Assembly (NCBI GenBank): GCA_014155875.1 | Contig: JACEFZ010025793.1 | Location: forward strand, 1 to 64,000 | Direction: 5' to 3' | DNA length: 64,000 nt | DNA from: Cepaea nemoralis | Taxonomy: Eukaryota > Mollusca > Gastropoda > Stylommatophora > Helicidae | Shown: piece by piece, positions 1 to 11,661 of the stretch | Numbering within the stretch: position 1 is the stretch's first letter | How the letters are laid out: every line of letters begins with the position of its first letter | Position numbers and translations under genes: made by a program | The notes under the pieces: model-generated | Database searches by the model: none | What the model was told of the DNA's origin: nothing | The model's input: the letters and a program-made list of their open reading frames with translations, nothing else

Positions 1-1070
1 GGATTGGTTAATTCGTGAGTATGTGTGGAAGGAGGATTTGTCCGGCTGGGCACCTCCTAGATAAAGTAATCCCTACACTGAACGGGAAGTAGGTGTATTT
101 GTTGATTGATTGATGTGAAGATGAAACAGGAGTGGACTAGCACCAGGCCAAGGATGCTTTGACAGAGTCATACTGTCGACTCTGGTGCTAGGGGGCTGTC
201 TGTAGCCCAGACGAGTGACTTGACTATGTACAGGTGTACTATTGCTTTCTCTTACATCATCATGCCTATACATTATAGTTAAGAGTGGATCTATGATGTG
301 ATGATCTCATACATATATCTTTATTGCATTATGTATGACTGAGAGGCAGGTGTAATGGTGGAGTTGCAGTTAGTTCTTGTTGTAGTTGAGTACTCACACC
401 ACCCCTCCGTGTTTCAGGATATGTTATTGCTATACTAAAGGAGATTCCAGAGTTTAACCATGAGCTCTAATGGACCGGCTCACTCCAGTGCCGATCAAGA
501 TGATGGTTAAGGCATTACTGGGAGCGGTCATCGGAATCTGCCGAGATCAACGATTGAAATGTCTGAGTACAGAATGTGTCAGTAGGTCTATGCTGTGACC
601 ACCGGAGAGAGTCCGACGAGTGTCAACAGATCCCGATAGGATCCAAGACAACAACGTCTGTTGACTCTAGCCAGTGAAGCACTGGTGGAATTCGAACTCA
701 GTGAGAACCTTGATGATGGCAAGGTAGTAAATTTCAAAGGTGATGAAAGTGCTCTCTGTTACCAGTCACCACGGCCTGTTTGTTATGCTTCCGGCCCGGC
801 TGGGTCGTCATGGGACACCTTGTATATTATCATGCTTGTGTGGTGTGTACCTACAATGGTTTACCTTTGTGAAGCCGAAACTTGGTCCAGTGACCTAAGA
901 CATTGATTTACTTATTGGTGTGAACACCGGAGTGACATGCTTGATAGGGTAGGGATCTACCCCATTCCGAGGTGTTGAACATTGACAGTGTTGGTTAGGA
1001 TGTGATGGATACCCTTCGATCAGGGTAGTTACTTGTGAATTTGTGAAGATCTATTATTCCAAGAGACATG
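1..1070. other. No gene recognised; unassigned sequence
   Basis: I see no supported gene here. A short run of TGATTGATTGAT near 101-113 looks like the simple-sequence tail of a LINE and resembles the tail at 3882-3909, so the window may open just inside a LINE 3' end. An 81-residue open frame at 661-906 has no recognisable motif and is at a length expected by chance. Confidence 0.4.
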
Positions 1071-1367
1071 GGAATAGGTGAAGCGTAGTAGTCACCTGAT
1101 AGACTTTGCAAGTGACATTGTGTTTATGTGGAATAGGTGAAGGGTGGTATTCACCTGATAGACTTTGCAAGTGACATTGTGTTTATGTGGAATAGGTGAA
1201 GGGTGGTATTCACCTGATAGACTTTGCAAGTGACATTGTGTTTATGTGGAATAGGTGAAGGGTGGTATTCACCTGATAGACTTTGCAAGTGACATTGTGT
1301 TTATGTGGAATAGGTGAAGGGTGGTATTCACCTGATAGACTTTGCAAGTGACATTGTGTTTATGTGG
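1071..1367. repeat. 59-bp tandem repeat, five copies
   Basis: Five consecutive units of 59 bp, each beginning near GGAATAGGTGAAGG and containing CACCTGATAGAC and TTTGCAAGTGACATT. The first unit has a few substitutions (GCGTAGTAGT in place of GGGTGGTATT). The last four are identical by eye, which points to recent amplification or homogenisation. No open frame crosses the array consistently. Confidence 0.95.
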
Positions 1368-2030
1368 AGTGAACGCGCATGTTATAGGTGACGTATCAGT
1401 ATGGCAGTCACTTATGAGACAGAAGAGCATCCAGGCTCTTGAACTTTTAGGATACGGTGTTACACGTACTTGTCTGCAGTTGGGAGACAGCTAGTAGTCG
1501 AGGGTCGGCCCAGACTTCATCTGTAGAGTGTGACGGTGATATAGTACGACATCAAGGGAGGATCCTTGATCACCAGTACAGTGTCGGTCAGGCAGTGGTA
1601 CTACGCTTGATCATCCCGGGAGTTGGAACACTGAAGGAAGAGGGAACTTTGGAGAGGCATCAGACCTTGGAGTTCCTGTCCACTGGAGGTTCCTGGGTGA
1701 GTCGTGACCACGACAGGACGACCGCACGAACTATAGTCACAGTCTCTATGATTAAGAAGAATCTTGTACATATTGTCTTATAGTCCGGCTTTCAGCCATC
1801 CTACTCTGTTTTGCAGTTGACGTAGTTATGAATTAAATTTTGTTATGTTAGCTATGAATTTGTGCTGTGGTATGACTTGTGTTTTGTCCGAGCCCCCTTG
1901 GGGTAGGAAACCCTAGGTTGGGGAGGGGGAGGTTCAGCTGTCCCGGCTTGTGTGGGGCCTGGTAGATGGGAAGTGCTAGTGAGGTGGTTGGAGCACAGGC
2001 GGGGGATATTATCTATAGTAGCAAACCAGT
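1368..2030. other. No gene recognised
   Basis: Unique-looking sequence between the 59-bp array and the LINE. A 108-residue open frame (1457-1783) shows no domain or motif that I recognise. The stretch at 1885-1945 is G-rich (short GGGG runs), with no other structure evident. Confidence 0.4.
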
Positions 2031-3909
2031 CCAAGCCCCGGCGGTCTTGTTACAAGGCTAAAAATAAATATCCTGCCAAATATGAAGAAATTCACAGACA
2101 AGTCAGAATATTATGTAGGAAGGCAAAAGAATCATGGCTTGAGGAAAAGTGCTTAGAAATTGAAAAACAACACAACAGTCAAAATACCAAATTAGTGCAC
2201 AAAAGAATTCAGGAACTTACTAATAAAAGAACAAGTACATCAACAGGCTGTCTAAAAACTAAAGATGGCAAAATCATAATAGAAAAAGACCAGATTCTAC
2301 ATGTATGGACAGATTATGTGAAAAACCTGCATAATGATGACAGAGAGGAACAGTATGTTATTAGATTTAATCATGAAGGCCCACCAATTTTGAAGATGGG
2401 GGTTCTAGAGTGTTCTTGAGCATGTGAAGCTGGCAAGGCCCCTGGTGCAGATAACATCACAACAGAGATGATTAAAGCTTTAGAAGAATTTGGATTAGAG
2501 CAAGTCAACAGACTGCTGAACACATTATATGATACTGGAGATATACCTTCTGAATTATGTAATTCTGTATTACTTGCAATCCCAGAGAAATCAGGAACCT
2601 TGGAGTGTGATCAACATAGAACAATTGGTTATAGTGAGTCACATCACAAAGATCTTGTTACGTATTGTCATGCAAACAGTGGGGAAGAAAGTGCGGACTG
2701 AGATGGGGGAGGAACAATGTGGGTTTGTAGAAGAAAAGGGTACAGTAAATGCTGTGTATATGCTGCGAACGTTATTGAACGTGTTATAGAAGTAAACAGG
2801 GATACACATCTTTGCTTTGTTGACTATACAAAGGCTTTTAATAGAGTTTGACATGTTAACATAGTGGATATGCTTGCAGATCTGCAGGCTGATGGGAAAG
2901 ACATTGGACTTATGGAAAACATATGTTGGAAACAACAGGCTGCCATAAGGATTGACAATGAAGTGGGACCATATCAATCTATTAAGAGAGGTGTTGGGCA
3001 GGGATGTGTAATGTCTCCAGATCTTTTTTCCCTGTACAGTGAAAATATTTTCAGAAATGTAGAAGACATAAATGGAATCAGCATTGGAGGACGAAACATA
3101 AATAACATTAGATATGCAGATGATACAGTATTGATTGCAGACAATGCACAGGATCTGCAACAATTAGTAGGCGCGGTTGTTGTCCACAGTGAGCAGCTGG
3201 CGTTGGAGGTAACTTGTATGAAGACACAGGTTGTGGTCGTCACTGGGAAGAACGAAGTACCACAATGTAATATACAAGTGAATGGGAATATTCTTCAACA
3301 AGTGCACCAGTACGGTTGTCTCGGAACAGTCATAACATCTGATGGGAGATGCCTTGAGGAGATTGGAACAGGAATCGCCATGGCGAAAGTGACCTTTGGC
3401 AAGATGAAAAACATTCTGACCATAAAATGATGTCAACTGAAACGAGAAAAAATAGTGTTGATGGGATACATAGAACCTGTTCTTTTGTATGGATGTGAGG
3501 ACTTGGACAGTGTGCAGTCGGGCTGAAAGGCATCTGATAGCTGCAGAGATGTGGTTTCTGAGGGAAAATGCAAAGAATGCCATCGACAGGTAGAAAAACC
3601 AATGACCAAGTTCTACAGGAGACAAATGAAAATCGTAGATTGATTAGAGAAATTAGACGTAGACAGTCAAAATGTTTTGGACATGTTATGAGAAGAACTA
3701 GAGAACTTAGTGACAACTGGCAAGATCGAGGGGAACAGACCAAGAGGAAGACCGAGACGAAAATATCTGGATGGCTTGGCCACATGGCATGGACGAGACA
3801 GGAACACTGAGCTGATCCACGACTCTGATGATCGAGTGAAATGGCGAGTCATGACCGCCCACGCTTTCCGGCATGGCACATGATTGATTGATTTATTGAT
3901 TGATTGATT
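2031..3909 (+). mobile_element. RTE-like LINE, 5'-truncated and decayed
   Basis: A non-LTR retrotransposon remnant. The order is a basic pre-RT linker (about 2040-2400), reverse transcriptase (about 2430-3230), a C-terminal region ending in a frame that reads MTAHAFRHGT at about 3850-3880, and a simple tail of TGATTGATTGATT (3882-3909). The pieces lie in several frames separated by stops and frameshifts, so it cannot encode a working protein. The upstream apurinic-type endonuclease is absent, consistent with 5' truncation. The linker and C-terminal motifs resemble LINEs often annotated as craniofacial development protein 2-like or RTE; the clade is an inference. Confidence 0.85.
2864..3430 (+). 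pseudogene. LINE reverse transcriptase core fragment
   Basis: The longest open piece (188 residues) of the RTE-like LINE. It holds RT motif B (RGVGQGCVMSP, residues 42-52) and the catalytic box YADD (residues 84-87, nucleotides 3113-3124), followed by the thumb-side signature GCLGTVITSDGR. RT motif A lies just upstream (about 2818-2850) in another frame, with its own damage. Reverse transcriptases of this type copy LINE RNA at a nicked target. The fragment has no start of its own: its first Met is internal to the domain. It is a dead copy. Confidence 0.85.
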
Positions 3910-4027
3910 CCGTAAGGAGTCAGAGGCGCCCATCAAGGTCCCATGTTATTAGGACATTCGGATGACCGCCTCTTCTGGTGGCCCTGCAAGATCAAGCGCA
4001 GATTCTACACTTTTACTTTAGCCAAGG

Positions 4028-4631
4028 ATTGAATCAACAGAAACGAGACGTAGATTGTGAGCTTTACGATTACAAGAAATAAAATGGATGTTGCGGCTAA
4101 AGCCTTCGTTAGCACAGAACAAAACACACACAAACAGACACAACTACACGAAAAAACAAAAAAACAAATAAAAACTACGTGAAAATATTAAGGGTTGCTT
4201 AGCAAAATACGTCTTGAGTGACTGTAAGTTGAATGAATGAACCGATGTGTGGTTTAGATGGTCAAAGGACTAAGGTCAGTACCGCCAGAAGCTCACGGAT
4301 TGGCTAAGCCCACTAGGGGGATAGGTGGAGGCCCATGTGAGCGGAAAGTGAAATTGGGATTGGTAGAGCACTATAGCAGGCTCTGTGGCTGAGATGTTGC
4401 GTACGCAGTTCGCAATACTGCAGACCGCGCTCTAGACCACCCCGCGTTGGTTCTCATTAAATAGTATGAGTGCCTATCACTCAGAAAGCTCACTGAATGC
4501 AAGCTTGCCAAGAAATCACACACAGCAAAAAGAAAGCTGACTGCGACTTCCTGTGAAGGACCTGCAATTGACTGTTATATTGGACTATACAACTGCAGGG
4601 ATGGCAAGGTTAAGGGTATGGAAGTTAAATA
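4028..4631. mobile_element. 604-bp insertion with 13-bp target duplication
   Basis: The 13-mer ACTTTAGCCAAGG occurs at 4015-4027 and again at 4632-4644, exactly where the host repeat is interrupted. The uninterrupted sequence is seen in the copy at about 31,605-31,640. The insert has no reverse transcriptase or transposase. The segment around 4380-4440 (TGGCTGAGATG, then AGTTCGC) weakly resembles pol III boxes A and B, so a SINE-like element is possible but not shown. Confidence 0.7.
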
Positions 4632-5017
4632 ACTTTAGCCAAGGGGTCCGAATGGTGATATTAAGGGTGTTCGGCCTATGACAGGCCCGACAACATTTAA
4701 GTTATGGATGGTATGATGTGTATCATTGCAAGAACAAAACATTTAATGTAACATGGAGGGACATAAGAAAAAAGCATTATTAAATTCTCATGCATATAAA
4801 ACAATGCCATTACTTGTACACATATTTTAAAGACTTCTTAAAATTAGTATCCCATCATTTATGGTTTACAGAACTGTAGGTAATTTTATGAAAGTTTTTA
4901 TAAAATATTATTACAAATATTAAGATTATTTAATCACATAATACACTTAAGATGCCTTCAGTAATGTCCCTTTAAACAATTAATGTAGTATTATATCCCT
5001 TTCCACATATTGTAATG

Positions 5018-5215
5018 CCCCATGGTTTAAGTGGTTATAAACTCGCGTCTTACGCCAGTAATCCGGTTTAATCCCGGGTCCGGTCAAGGATATGCATTAC
5101 TGATGAGCTCAAACGAGAGCGAAACTCTAGTCTAGTGCTTCCAGTTGACGTGGACAAAGCCTTAGGTTCTTACCGGAATGCGGTAGCGTTACCAGTAGTG
5201 GGTTGTGTTCAATAT
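5018..5215 (+). mobile_element. tRNA-headed SINE, family S2 (tRNA-Val-like), copy 1
   Basis: About 200 bp matching the better copy at 54,613-54,830. A decayed tRNA-like head (TTTAAGTGGTTATAAACTCG, then GGTTTAATCCCGGGTCC) is followed by a shared body with GAGCTCAAACGAGAG, CTAGTGCTTCC and GACGTGGA. It lies inside the AT-rich body of dispersed repeat copy A. Confidence 0.8.
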
Positions 5216-5440
5216 ATAATTACATGTGTTCCTATGGAGGTGTTTTTATCCCCCAGTGTTTTAAAATAACTTTTCTTAATCGAGAATATTTTATTTTCTT
5301 AAATAAGGGCTCGCTGTACCTCCAAGTACCAGAACCACCCCCATCAGGTCTCCACGTCCCTATACGACATTCGGATGCTTGCTTCTGTTAGTGGCCCTGG
5401 AAAGATCAAGTGCAGATACTCCACTTTCTTCTTCTGCGTT

Positions 5441-5904
5441 CATCCGTAGTGTTTTTTTTTTCTTTCAGACGTAATTGCGTTGTGCTTGTTTACAGCGGAG
5501 CTAGTTTACTTGCGCCTTTAGGCCGACACATCCGACTTCTGCGGGCATTTGTTGACCGGGTTAACCTTCCCGGGTGTTTCGAAGGACATTCCACTCTTAC
5601 TCTGAGACGGACATTAGACTCTCACTGTTGTGGTATCATCTACAGTGCCCACATAGTTGCGGCACTTGCCGTCTTTACAGATGTAAGGCACAATGTAGGC
5701 TGCAGATACTGCTGGCTCAGTATCTCACCTCCATGCAGCAGAGAATGTGTAACGGCCAGGCCCTCACAACCGGGGGATATTGACTTAGAAGCGTTCAGCC
5801 ATATCCCTCAGCTTAGAGCCGTAGAAAAAGTATGGACCAAACATCTAGTGGCACCTTGCACATGATTCGGATTTTATACTCAACGGATTTGCTATAGTCC
5901 ATTT
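5441..5904. other. Unassigned; short 28S rRNA-like match at 5784-5818
   Basis: No gene recognised. At 5784-5818 the plus strand reads CTTAGAAGCGTTCAGCCAT with flanks. It resembles the reverse complement of the conserved segment near the 3' end of 28S rRNA (GCTGAACGCCTCTAAG). The match covers only about 35 nt and the flanks do not continue as 28S, so it is either a tiny rRNA relic or chance. The 151-residue open frame at 5410-5865 has no recognisable domain. Confidence 0.35.
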
Positions 5905-6295
5905 ATTTTTGTATGCCCCAATATAAAATTCCATATCTCAGTAACCAGCTGAGAGAAAATGATGCGATATAGCATATAACCTTATCACGATGTCCACCCA
6001 ACAAAAAATTTTTTGTTCTGGAGATTGTACAGCAGATTTCAAAGTTAGTTTATATGCGGTATATAATTTACGGGACAGAGATGAAGTGCAAATTATTAGA
6101 AGTATTACATCTTCACGAGGAAACACGAGCGTTCAATAGTAATTTTTCACGTTTTTCACAGCTTTGGTCCTTACGAAAAGAGCCTTTAGAAGTGAAAGGG
6201 GAGTGTTCAGTGGTGTCGCAATATCTTCAGAGGTGTGTCATTAATGTGGGTCCTTTCATTTATGGCTTCACATTTAGAAAGTACAAGGGAGGATA

Positions 6296-6727
6296 GAAAT
6301 ACCATTTGCGAGCAACAGCATTTAGGAGCCACGAGAAGCAGATACCTATGTGAAATAAGGGAAATGCGCAAATAAAATTATGACAGTGTATTTGGATGAA
6401 ACCTGGATCAATGCGCACCACACAAGTGAAAAGGAATGGCAATCAGTGGACGGAAAGATAAAGCGATATGTGCCAGTAGTAAAGGACAGCGTGTCGTCAT
6501 AGCCCATGCTGATAGTACTCAAAATGGTTTACTACAGAATGCTGGACTCGTGTTCGTATCAAAGCACACAGACAATAGGGATTATCATAATGAGATGAAT
6601 GGCAATGTATTTAGCGATTGGCTCGAGAATACAGTGCTTCTATCCCTAGATAGACCGTCTTGTCTAATTATGGACAATGCATCATATCACAACGTAGTTG
6701 CCCAAGAAGACAAAATACCTACGGCAT
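6296..6727 (+). pseudogene. DDE transposase fragment (IS630/Tc1 type), N-terminal and core part
   Basis: A broken transposase that would cut and rejoin transposon ends. Two DDE-region motifs are visible in separate frames: VYLDETWIN at about 6390-6416 (first Asp) and IMDNASYH at about 6667-6690 (second Asp). The region containing the third acidic residue is missing at the 3.4-kb interruption. The homologous copy at 60,445-62,003 retains it. An upstream stretch (6054-6290) matches the leader of that copy. Stops and frameshifts make this non-functional. Confidence 0.75.
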
Positions 6728-9700
6728 TGATGCATGACAAGGAAGACGTGGTTGCGGCCTTATGGGAGCACGTGTACACCTCGGAGGAGCAAATGGGTCA
6801 CCATAGTCTGGCAAGAATGAGGCAGCTGTAACAGGATGGCATGGGTTATTGTGAATGAACACAAGCCCCAGTTATCCCAGACACTCACGTGTATACTAAC
6901 CCCCAGGGGTTGGACAGGTAGATACACATTTACTACTATGATTGATCCCCTCTGCCAGTTAACAAGTGTTGTTGGTTTACAAGCCCCTCCCAGATTCTAT
7001 ACCTCTACTATCTACCCTCTACCAGGTAACAAGTAATTCTCAGGACTCGTCCAAGACCACACCTAATAATCGTCGAAAAGATATGTCAACAGTTAATCCA
7101 TTTATTTACACTATAGACACAGGTCTGAAAGGAACGTCCTGATAGGATATGATCTATTTACAATATAGAGTAAAGGTTAGAGATAGAATAAGAGAAGTAC
7201 TGCGTCATCATTGGGCGTAGCAGAAGATTTGCGTTGTGCTTCCGTCGAGTCAGTCCGTTAGACTCACCCGGCTCTCTTCAGAAATGCTGATCCTAGTGGA
7301 CTTCCCTGACACAAGGCCAGATGATCATCAAATGCGATTAGGCACCCGAACCATAAAGACTTGACTGGAGTGTCAACACCCCAACAAACTTGAGTAAAGT
7401 TAATAACTACTGTCTCTTCACTGCTTTGTCAACACAGACTGAATGGGAGATCCTCCCTCATGAGGTCTCCTCTGCAGCATCTTGATGATAGCTGAAATCA
7501 TAGTCGGGCCACAAGCCAAACAAGGTAAATGTCTAACAGGTAGACTCTTCATGGCCTTACTATCATAGAAAATCGAGGTGAGCATTATACAAAGTCAGCA
7601 ATGTGTCTCTGGAGGATGTCTCCTCTCTAGTAGATGTATATATACATATGGATCACGAACTCAAGGGATTTGACCGGACTCCACCTGAGTCTGGTCGAGA
7701 ATCATGCCTTGTATCTTGATAACACAATGTCTAATGTTATAAGCACAAGCTGAGTCTTTGGTAAATCATATGAAGATCTGTCACTGTGGAACACCTAAGG
7801 TTTCATCAGGTATAGCAGGTTATTTGGTGTCGTGCTGCGATAATCTAGCTGAGGTATTCCCAGAGCGCTGACATTGCCCCAGCCAGGGTTGTCCTCTGGA
7901 GCGAATACAAAACCATAATCTTCCATTGGAAGCTCAGCTGCATTGTAGATAGTCTATACAATTCTCTTCTAGCGTAGCATCAAAAACCAAACCTTGTATC
8001 ATACACCCGGTACAGCAGGTCTTCAACAACAGCAGGCACCGCAGGTCTGCAACAACAACAGGTACATCTGCCAACAACAACAGATTCAAGTCGGCAAAAA
8101 CAGGCACATCAGCCGACAACAACAGGTTCAGGTCGGCAAAAACAGGCAACACCTGAAACAAAAGCGCGGTCGGTGAGAGCAATCGGTACCAACTCGGATT
8201 CACATGCAATCATCCACTACTTATCTGTCCTCAGCAGGGTAAAGTAATATATATATACTTACATAGGGAATCATCCCTATATATAGATATAGTGGAAACA
8301 TGGAGAAACATCCGATCTAGCATGGCACCTGAATCAGCCCGTTGGGAGTATGAGTTCCGTAAAGGTCGAGTATGATCTTACTGCAGTCTCATATTCTTAC
8401 CTCACTCTTGTCTTCAGGGGTTGTATAAAGAACTGTACATTTTCTATTTACATTAATAGAAAATTAAACCTCGGGAAGAGCAAGTCCTTAGACCACTCCC
8501 CGTCACAGGACATAGACATATTGTTTATCACGTAGTTAACATTTAAGTAATTATAAATAATAAACAATGAATGTCATCAGACCATTTTGCCAGTGGGACA
8601 CCTTCCCACATAATAGCGAAACCCTTCTTGATCCACCTCTATCCTAGAGATGAGAAGTTCTTTGACTAAACATGTTTTCGCCCCACATGATCAAGGGGTG
8701 CTTCTCTGTTCTGGTCCCCCAAGCGGATTAGCCTTAGGTGGTGACCGAACAACACAACTGGCCTGGTGTGCCAGTTATATACATATTATAATTGCCTTGC
8801 ATCCCATATCCCACACATCCCCGAGTCTCATTCAACATCCATACACTGTCTCTTCCATCCATCACCCAAGCACTCACGTACTTAGGTTCATCAAGAGAAA
8901 GTCATAGGGCAGTGTACAGAAGACATTAGACCGGTGTCTCACAATCGCGACGATAGCGCAAAAGTATCTCGCATCGGAACGCCTCAAACGTAGACGAATC
9001 GCTCAGGTGCATAAAGCATTGCATAGCAGTATATACACATGCCACAAAGTACAGTATATATATATCATTAAAGCACATGATCACTTAGTAAGAGAACACT
9101 TCCTATAACTGACATCACGATTTATATATCACCAAATAGATTCATCACATCATAGAGTGACTTAGAACTACATGCTCTGTGTTGTTCCTCGAATCACACT
9201 TGATCTTGCCAGGGCACTGTCTGAATTCCTCCTACGGCCCTAACCACAGAATCACTAAGCACAGTAATAGTAACTACTTAACTAAGCTGACTTGGGTGTC
9301 ACTGGTAATAATACTACTTTACTACAACTGTAACTTTACCAATAAATACAAGATCTCACAACTTGTAATATATTTGTAGCTACACTGGATTTCGCCATTT
9401 TAATGGACCTACATGTTATTAATTGTGTAAATTAATCAGCTACAATTCCCTGAACGCAAAGCACAAACGAAATGTCAACACGAGCTAGTAGCAGCCGCGC
9501 GCTGTCCATTATCGATCGCCAACTCATTACGGATTCGCATAACTAATGAGCTGTCTTTCAAACGCGATATTTCGCTTAATTACACAATGAAAGAATGTAA
9601 AGCGGTATTACCTGAAACCATCAATTACCACATATCAGCTGAAGTTACTGTCGAGGGCTAACAAGCCTGCCTCTGGGCAATTCTTGACAATACGTGCCGC

Positions 9701-10169
9701 ATTCTGGAGATCTGCGCCAGGTGGTGTCTTGGATCGAAGTGAAGTCTCAAAGCCGTGTTCCGGTTGTTAGGTTAAACTCTCAAACCCAACAAAAACCCAG
9801 GTTTCGCGTTTTTCTCACCCAACGCGAGAATCACGTTTTTCTCCTGGCTAGTGACCACGTCACGTTTACTCACGAAATAAACTGCGTAGTCGTTTTGACC
9901 TTCTTGTCTAGAAAGTTCGACTTCGCGAACAATCTTAAGTTATGCAAATCAAGCGGCGTTTCAACCGTTAAAAATAACTGGGCATTGACGAGGGGATCTA
10001 GCGGAGGTTCGACGCTCAGAGGAAAGGCGAGACGGACATATAATCAGATTGCTACTGGAATTTTTGGTGTTTTAACTCTTCGCTGGCTGCTGAGGGATGG
10101 GGACGGAGCGCTTATGGGAATGACCCGAATGCTCTGATGTCGGTTTCTAAATCAATCAATCTATCAATC
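6728..10169. other. About 3.4-kb insertion of unassigned DNA ending in a LINE-like tail
   Basis: This stretch separates the two halves of transposon copy 1. It ends with CCCGAATGCTCTGATGTCGG followed by AAATCAATCAATC repeats (about 10,121-10,170). The same tail ends an 87-bp LINE relic at 62,548-62,634, so at least its right end is a plus-strand LINE 3' end. The rest (6740-10,020) shows no reverse transcriptase, transposase or LTR pair that I can recognise. A TGTAACAGG at 6826 could be an LTR edge but I found no partner. Confidence 0.5.
8030..8158. repeat. 42-bp imperfect tandem repeat rich in CAA
   Basis: Units containing CAACAACA, GTCGGCAAAAACAGGCA and CATCAGCCG repeat with a period of 42 bp (unit starts near 8075 and 8117), preceded by shorter CAACAACAG repeats. 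Because the period is a multiple of three, short open frames appear on both strands; I do not regard them as genes. Confidence 0.75.
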
Positions 10170-10178
10170 AATCTATTC

Positions 10179-10358
10179 ATATTGTCTGACATCAAGATAC
10201 TCACTCAGACCGCGCTATTAAACATTGATAAATGTTGCTGGAAAAAATGTGAGGACCATATGTTGAAAGAGGAAGATGACTACTGGAGAAAGGATGGATT
10301 GAATTTTATGCAACCGATAGCAGTCATCAACCTACTGGAATCGTCCGACACCGATTAA
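10179..10358 (+). pseudogene. Transposase C-terminal fragment, copy 1
   Basis: An open segment ending in NLLESSDTD and a stop, with CEDHMLKEEDDYWRKDGL before it. The same stretch closes the transposase in the copy at 60,445-62,003. It continues the transposase broken at 6727 after the 3.4-kb insertion. It cannot be translated with the rest of the gene. Confidence 0.7.
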
Positions 10359-10984
10359 GGTCTGGGCAGATCGCAGACATTAATCCACATGCACACCTAC
10401 TGGGATATTTTGCTCCACATATTCAGAAGAATTGCAGACCCTAAACATTACAGCATCAGCACAATGTCAATGGCAACAGTTTGTATTCCATAGTGATGAA
10501 TTTTCAATTCCGCAAGCCCTCAGCGGTGACAAACAACTGGTATTGGAAAATAACAACAACAAACAAACACTAAACGCATTGAATACCAACAGAAAAGTAA
10601 TATTGCGGTGGAAACTGACATATTGTGGCATAACAAGAAACGTGAGAGCAAACACGTTGTCAAATTAGGGGACAACACACGTGCATACGAATCAATCTAT
10701 AAACTACAATGAAAAGAGGATCAACATCTTGGTCGTTAAGAAGAAAGCCCACTACAGAGACACTGACAACTATTTTCATAGTGCAAAAACAGGTAATCAT
10801 GTTCCGTCTCTGAACTGTAAACAACAGAGTAGACAATCTTTCACGAAGACTCAAAGCGTGTCTGTCACCCATGCGTACGTGAGAACAAACTACACAGACA
10901 GCTGAACAGATCCTTAAATATGGACACATGATGACTAAATTGCGGTTTCATTTCTGGTCACTCCATACGCACATTAATTAATTA

Positions 10985-11195
10985 ATTTTGTTGCGTATCC
11001 CTTACGGGACGTTGCAGTCAACACCAGCATTTTCAGCTGCTGTTGATGTACTAGGCAAGTGTTACGTTCAGTAGTTTGCCATTGCTTTCTGAACGACCGG
11101 TCTCTATACCTTTTTCGAAAAAACCAGCACCGCCGTGTTTCGAACCCGGGTATACGGGCTCACAAACCGTGTTCGAAAGCCCTTCAGCCACAGCG
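10985..11195 (-). mobile_element. tRNA-headed SINE, family S3, copy 1
   Basis: Read on the minus strand, a tRNA-like head with a strong B-box-like CCGGGTTCGAA (11,140-11,150) is followed by a body containing AAGCAATGGCAAACTACTGA and GCTGAAAATGCTGGTGTTG, and an end with AACGTCCCGTAAGGGAT. The same body occurs at 30,540-30,660 (plus) and 59,940-60,175 (minus). Confidence 0.8.
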
Positions 11196-11424
11196 CACAT
11201 TAACGCACAGCAATTTGGAAGCTTTCACGAACTCAATATAAAAAGCTAAATGCATTCTAGTCACATGAATACTTGTGTACAATTATTAACCAGCAGCTGA
11301 AGAAACAAGAAGGAAATGAAAAATAAGGTAAGAAATATATTCCTTCTACTTTCCTGTCAATTTACACATTATTTACACCATGCCTATGTAAATTATGTCT
11401 TTACTAATATTACACATTGCACCC

Positions 11425-11661
11425 CTCTCGGGAGTCTCCGTGGTGAAGTGGGCAAGTCGTCTGACTCGGGCTCCGAAAGTTGTATGCTCGATTCCTTCAT
11501 TTCACGAGTGCATTTTTCGGAGACTCCCGAGGGTCGTGGCTGGAGCTACGGAGTTCGTGCTTTGCGCTACGCTTTCCGCTCTGCGGAAAGAAACTGAGCC
11601 ATATGGGATAATAACCCGGTGCAATACAGTCGACCCTGTCGACTTTTAAACTACTTTTTTT
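11425..11661 (+). mobile_element. tRNA-headed SINE, family S1, copy 1
   Basis: A 237-bp insertion flanked by a 9-bp direct repeat ATTGCACCC (11,416-11,424 and 11,662-11,670). The head reads GAAGTGGGCAAGTCGTCTGA, then CTCGATTCC. The body contains GAGCTACGGAGTTCGTGCTT and ends in ACCCTGTCGACTTTTAAA with a T-rich tail. The uninterrupted ATTGCACCCACTCCCATACG is present at about 62,469-62,488, an empty paralogous site that proves the insertion limits. Confidence 0.9.

Larger units (their letters stand above)
3911..5440 (-). repeat. Dispersed repeat with U2 snRNA-like segment, copy A (interrupted)
   Basis: A long dispersed repeat seen again at about 31,480-32,300 and 57,150-57,840. Two modules (3911-4027 and about 5290-5440) flank an AT-rich body. 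On the minus strand each module carries a segment resembling the 5' end of U2 snRNA (TAGTATCTG or TAGAATCTG preceded by AAGTG), then GATCTTGCCAGGGCCACC-like sequence. The copy is split by a 604-bp insertion (4028-4631) and by a tRNA-headed SINE (about 5018-5215). No protein is encoded. Confidence 0.75.

Noticed and set aside
1071..1367. Possible CRISPR array
   Set aside because: The units are contiguous with no unique spacers, and the DNA is clearly from an animal.
9694..10137. 147-residue open frame as a host gene
   Set aside because: No recognisable motif; it ends in a LINE tail and overlaps the unassigned insertion.
6826..10137. Solo LTR or LTR element starting TGTAACAGG
   Set aside because: No matching second LTR, terminal dinucleotide pair or target duplication could be found.
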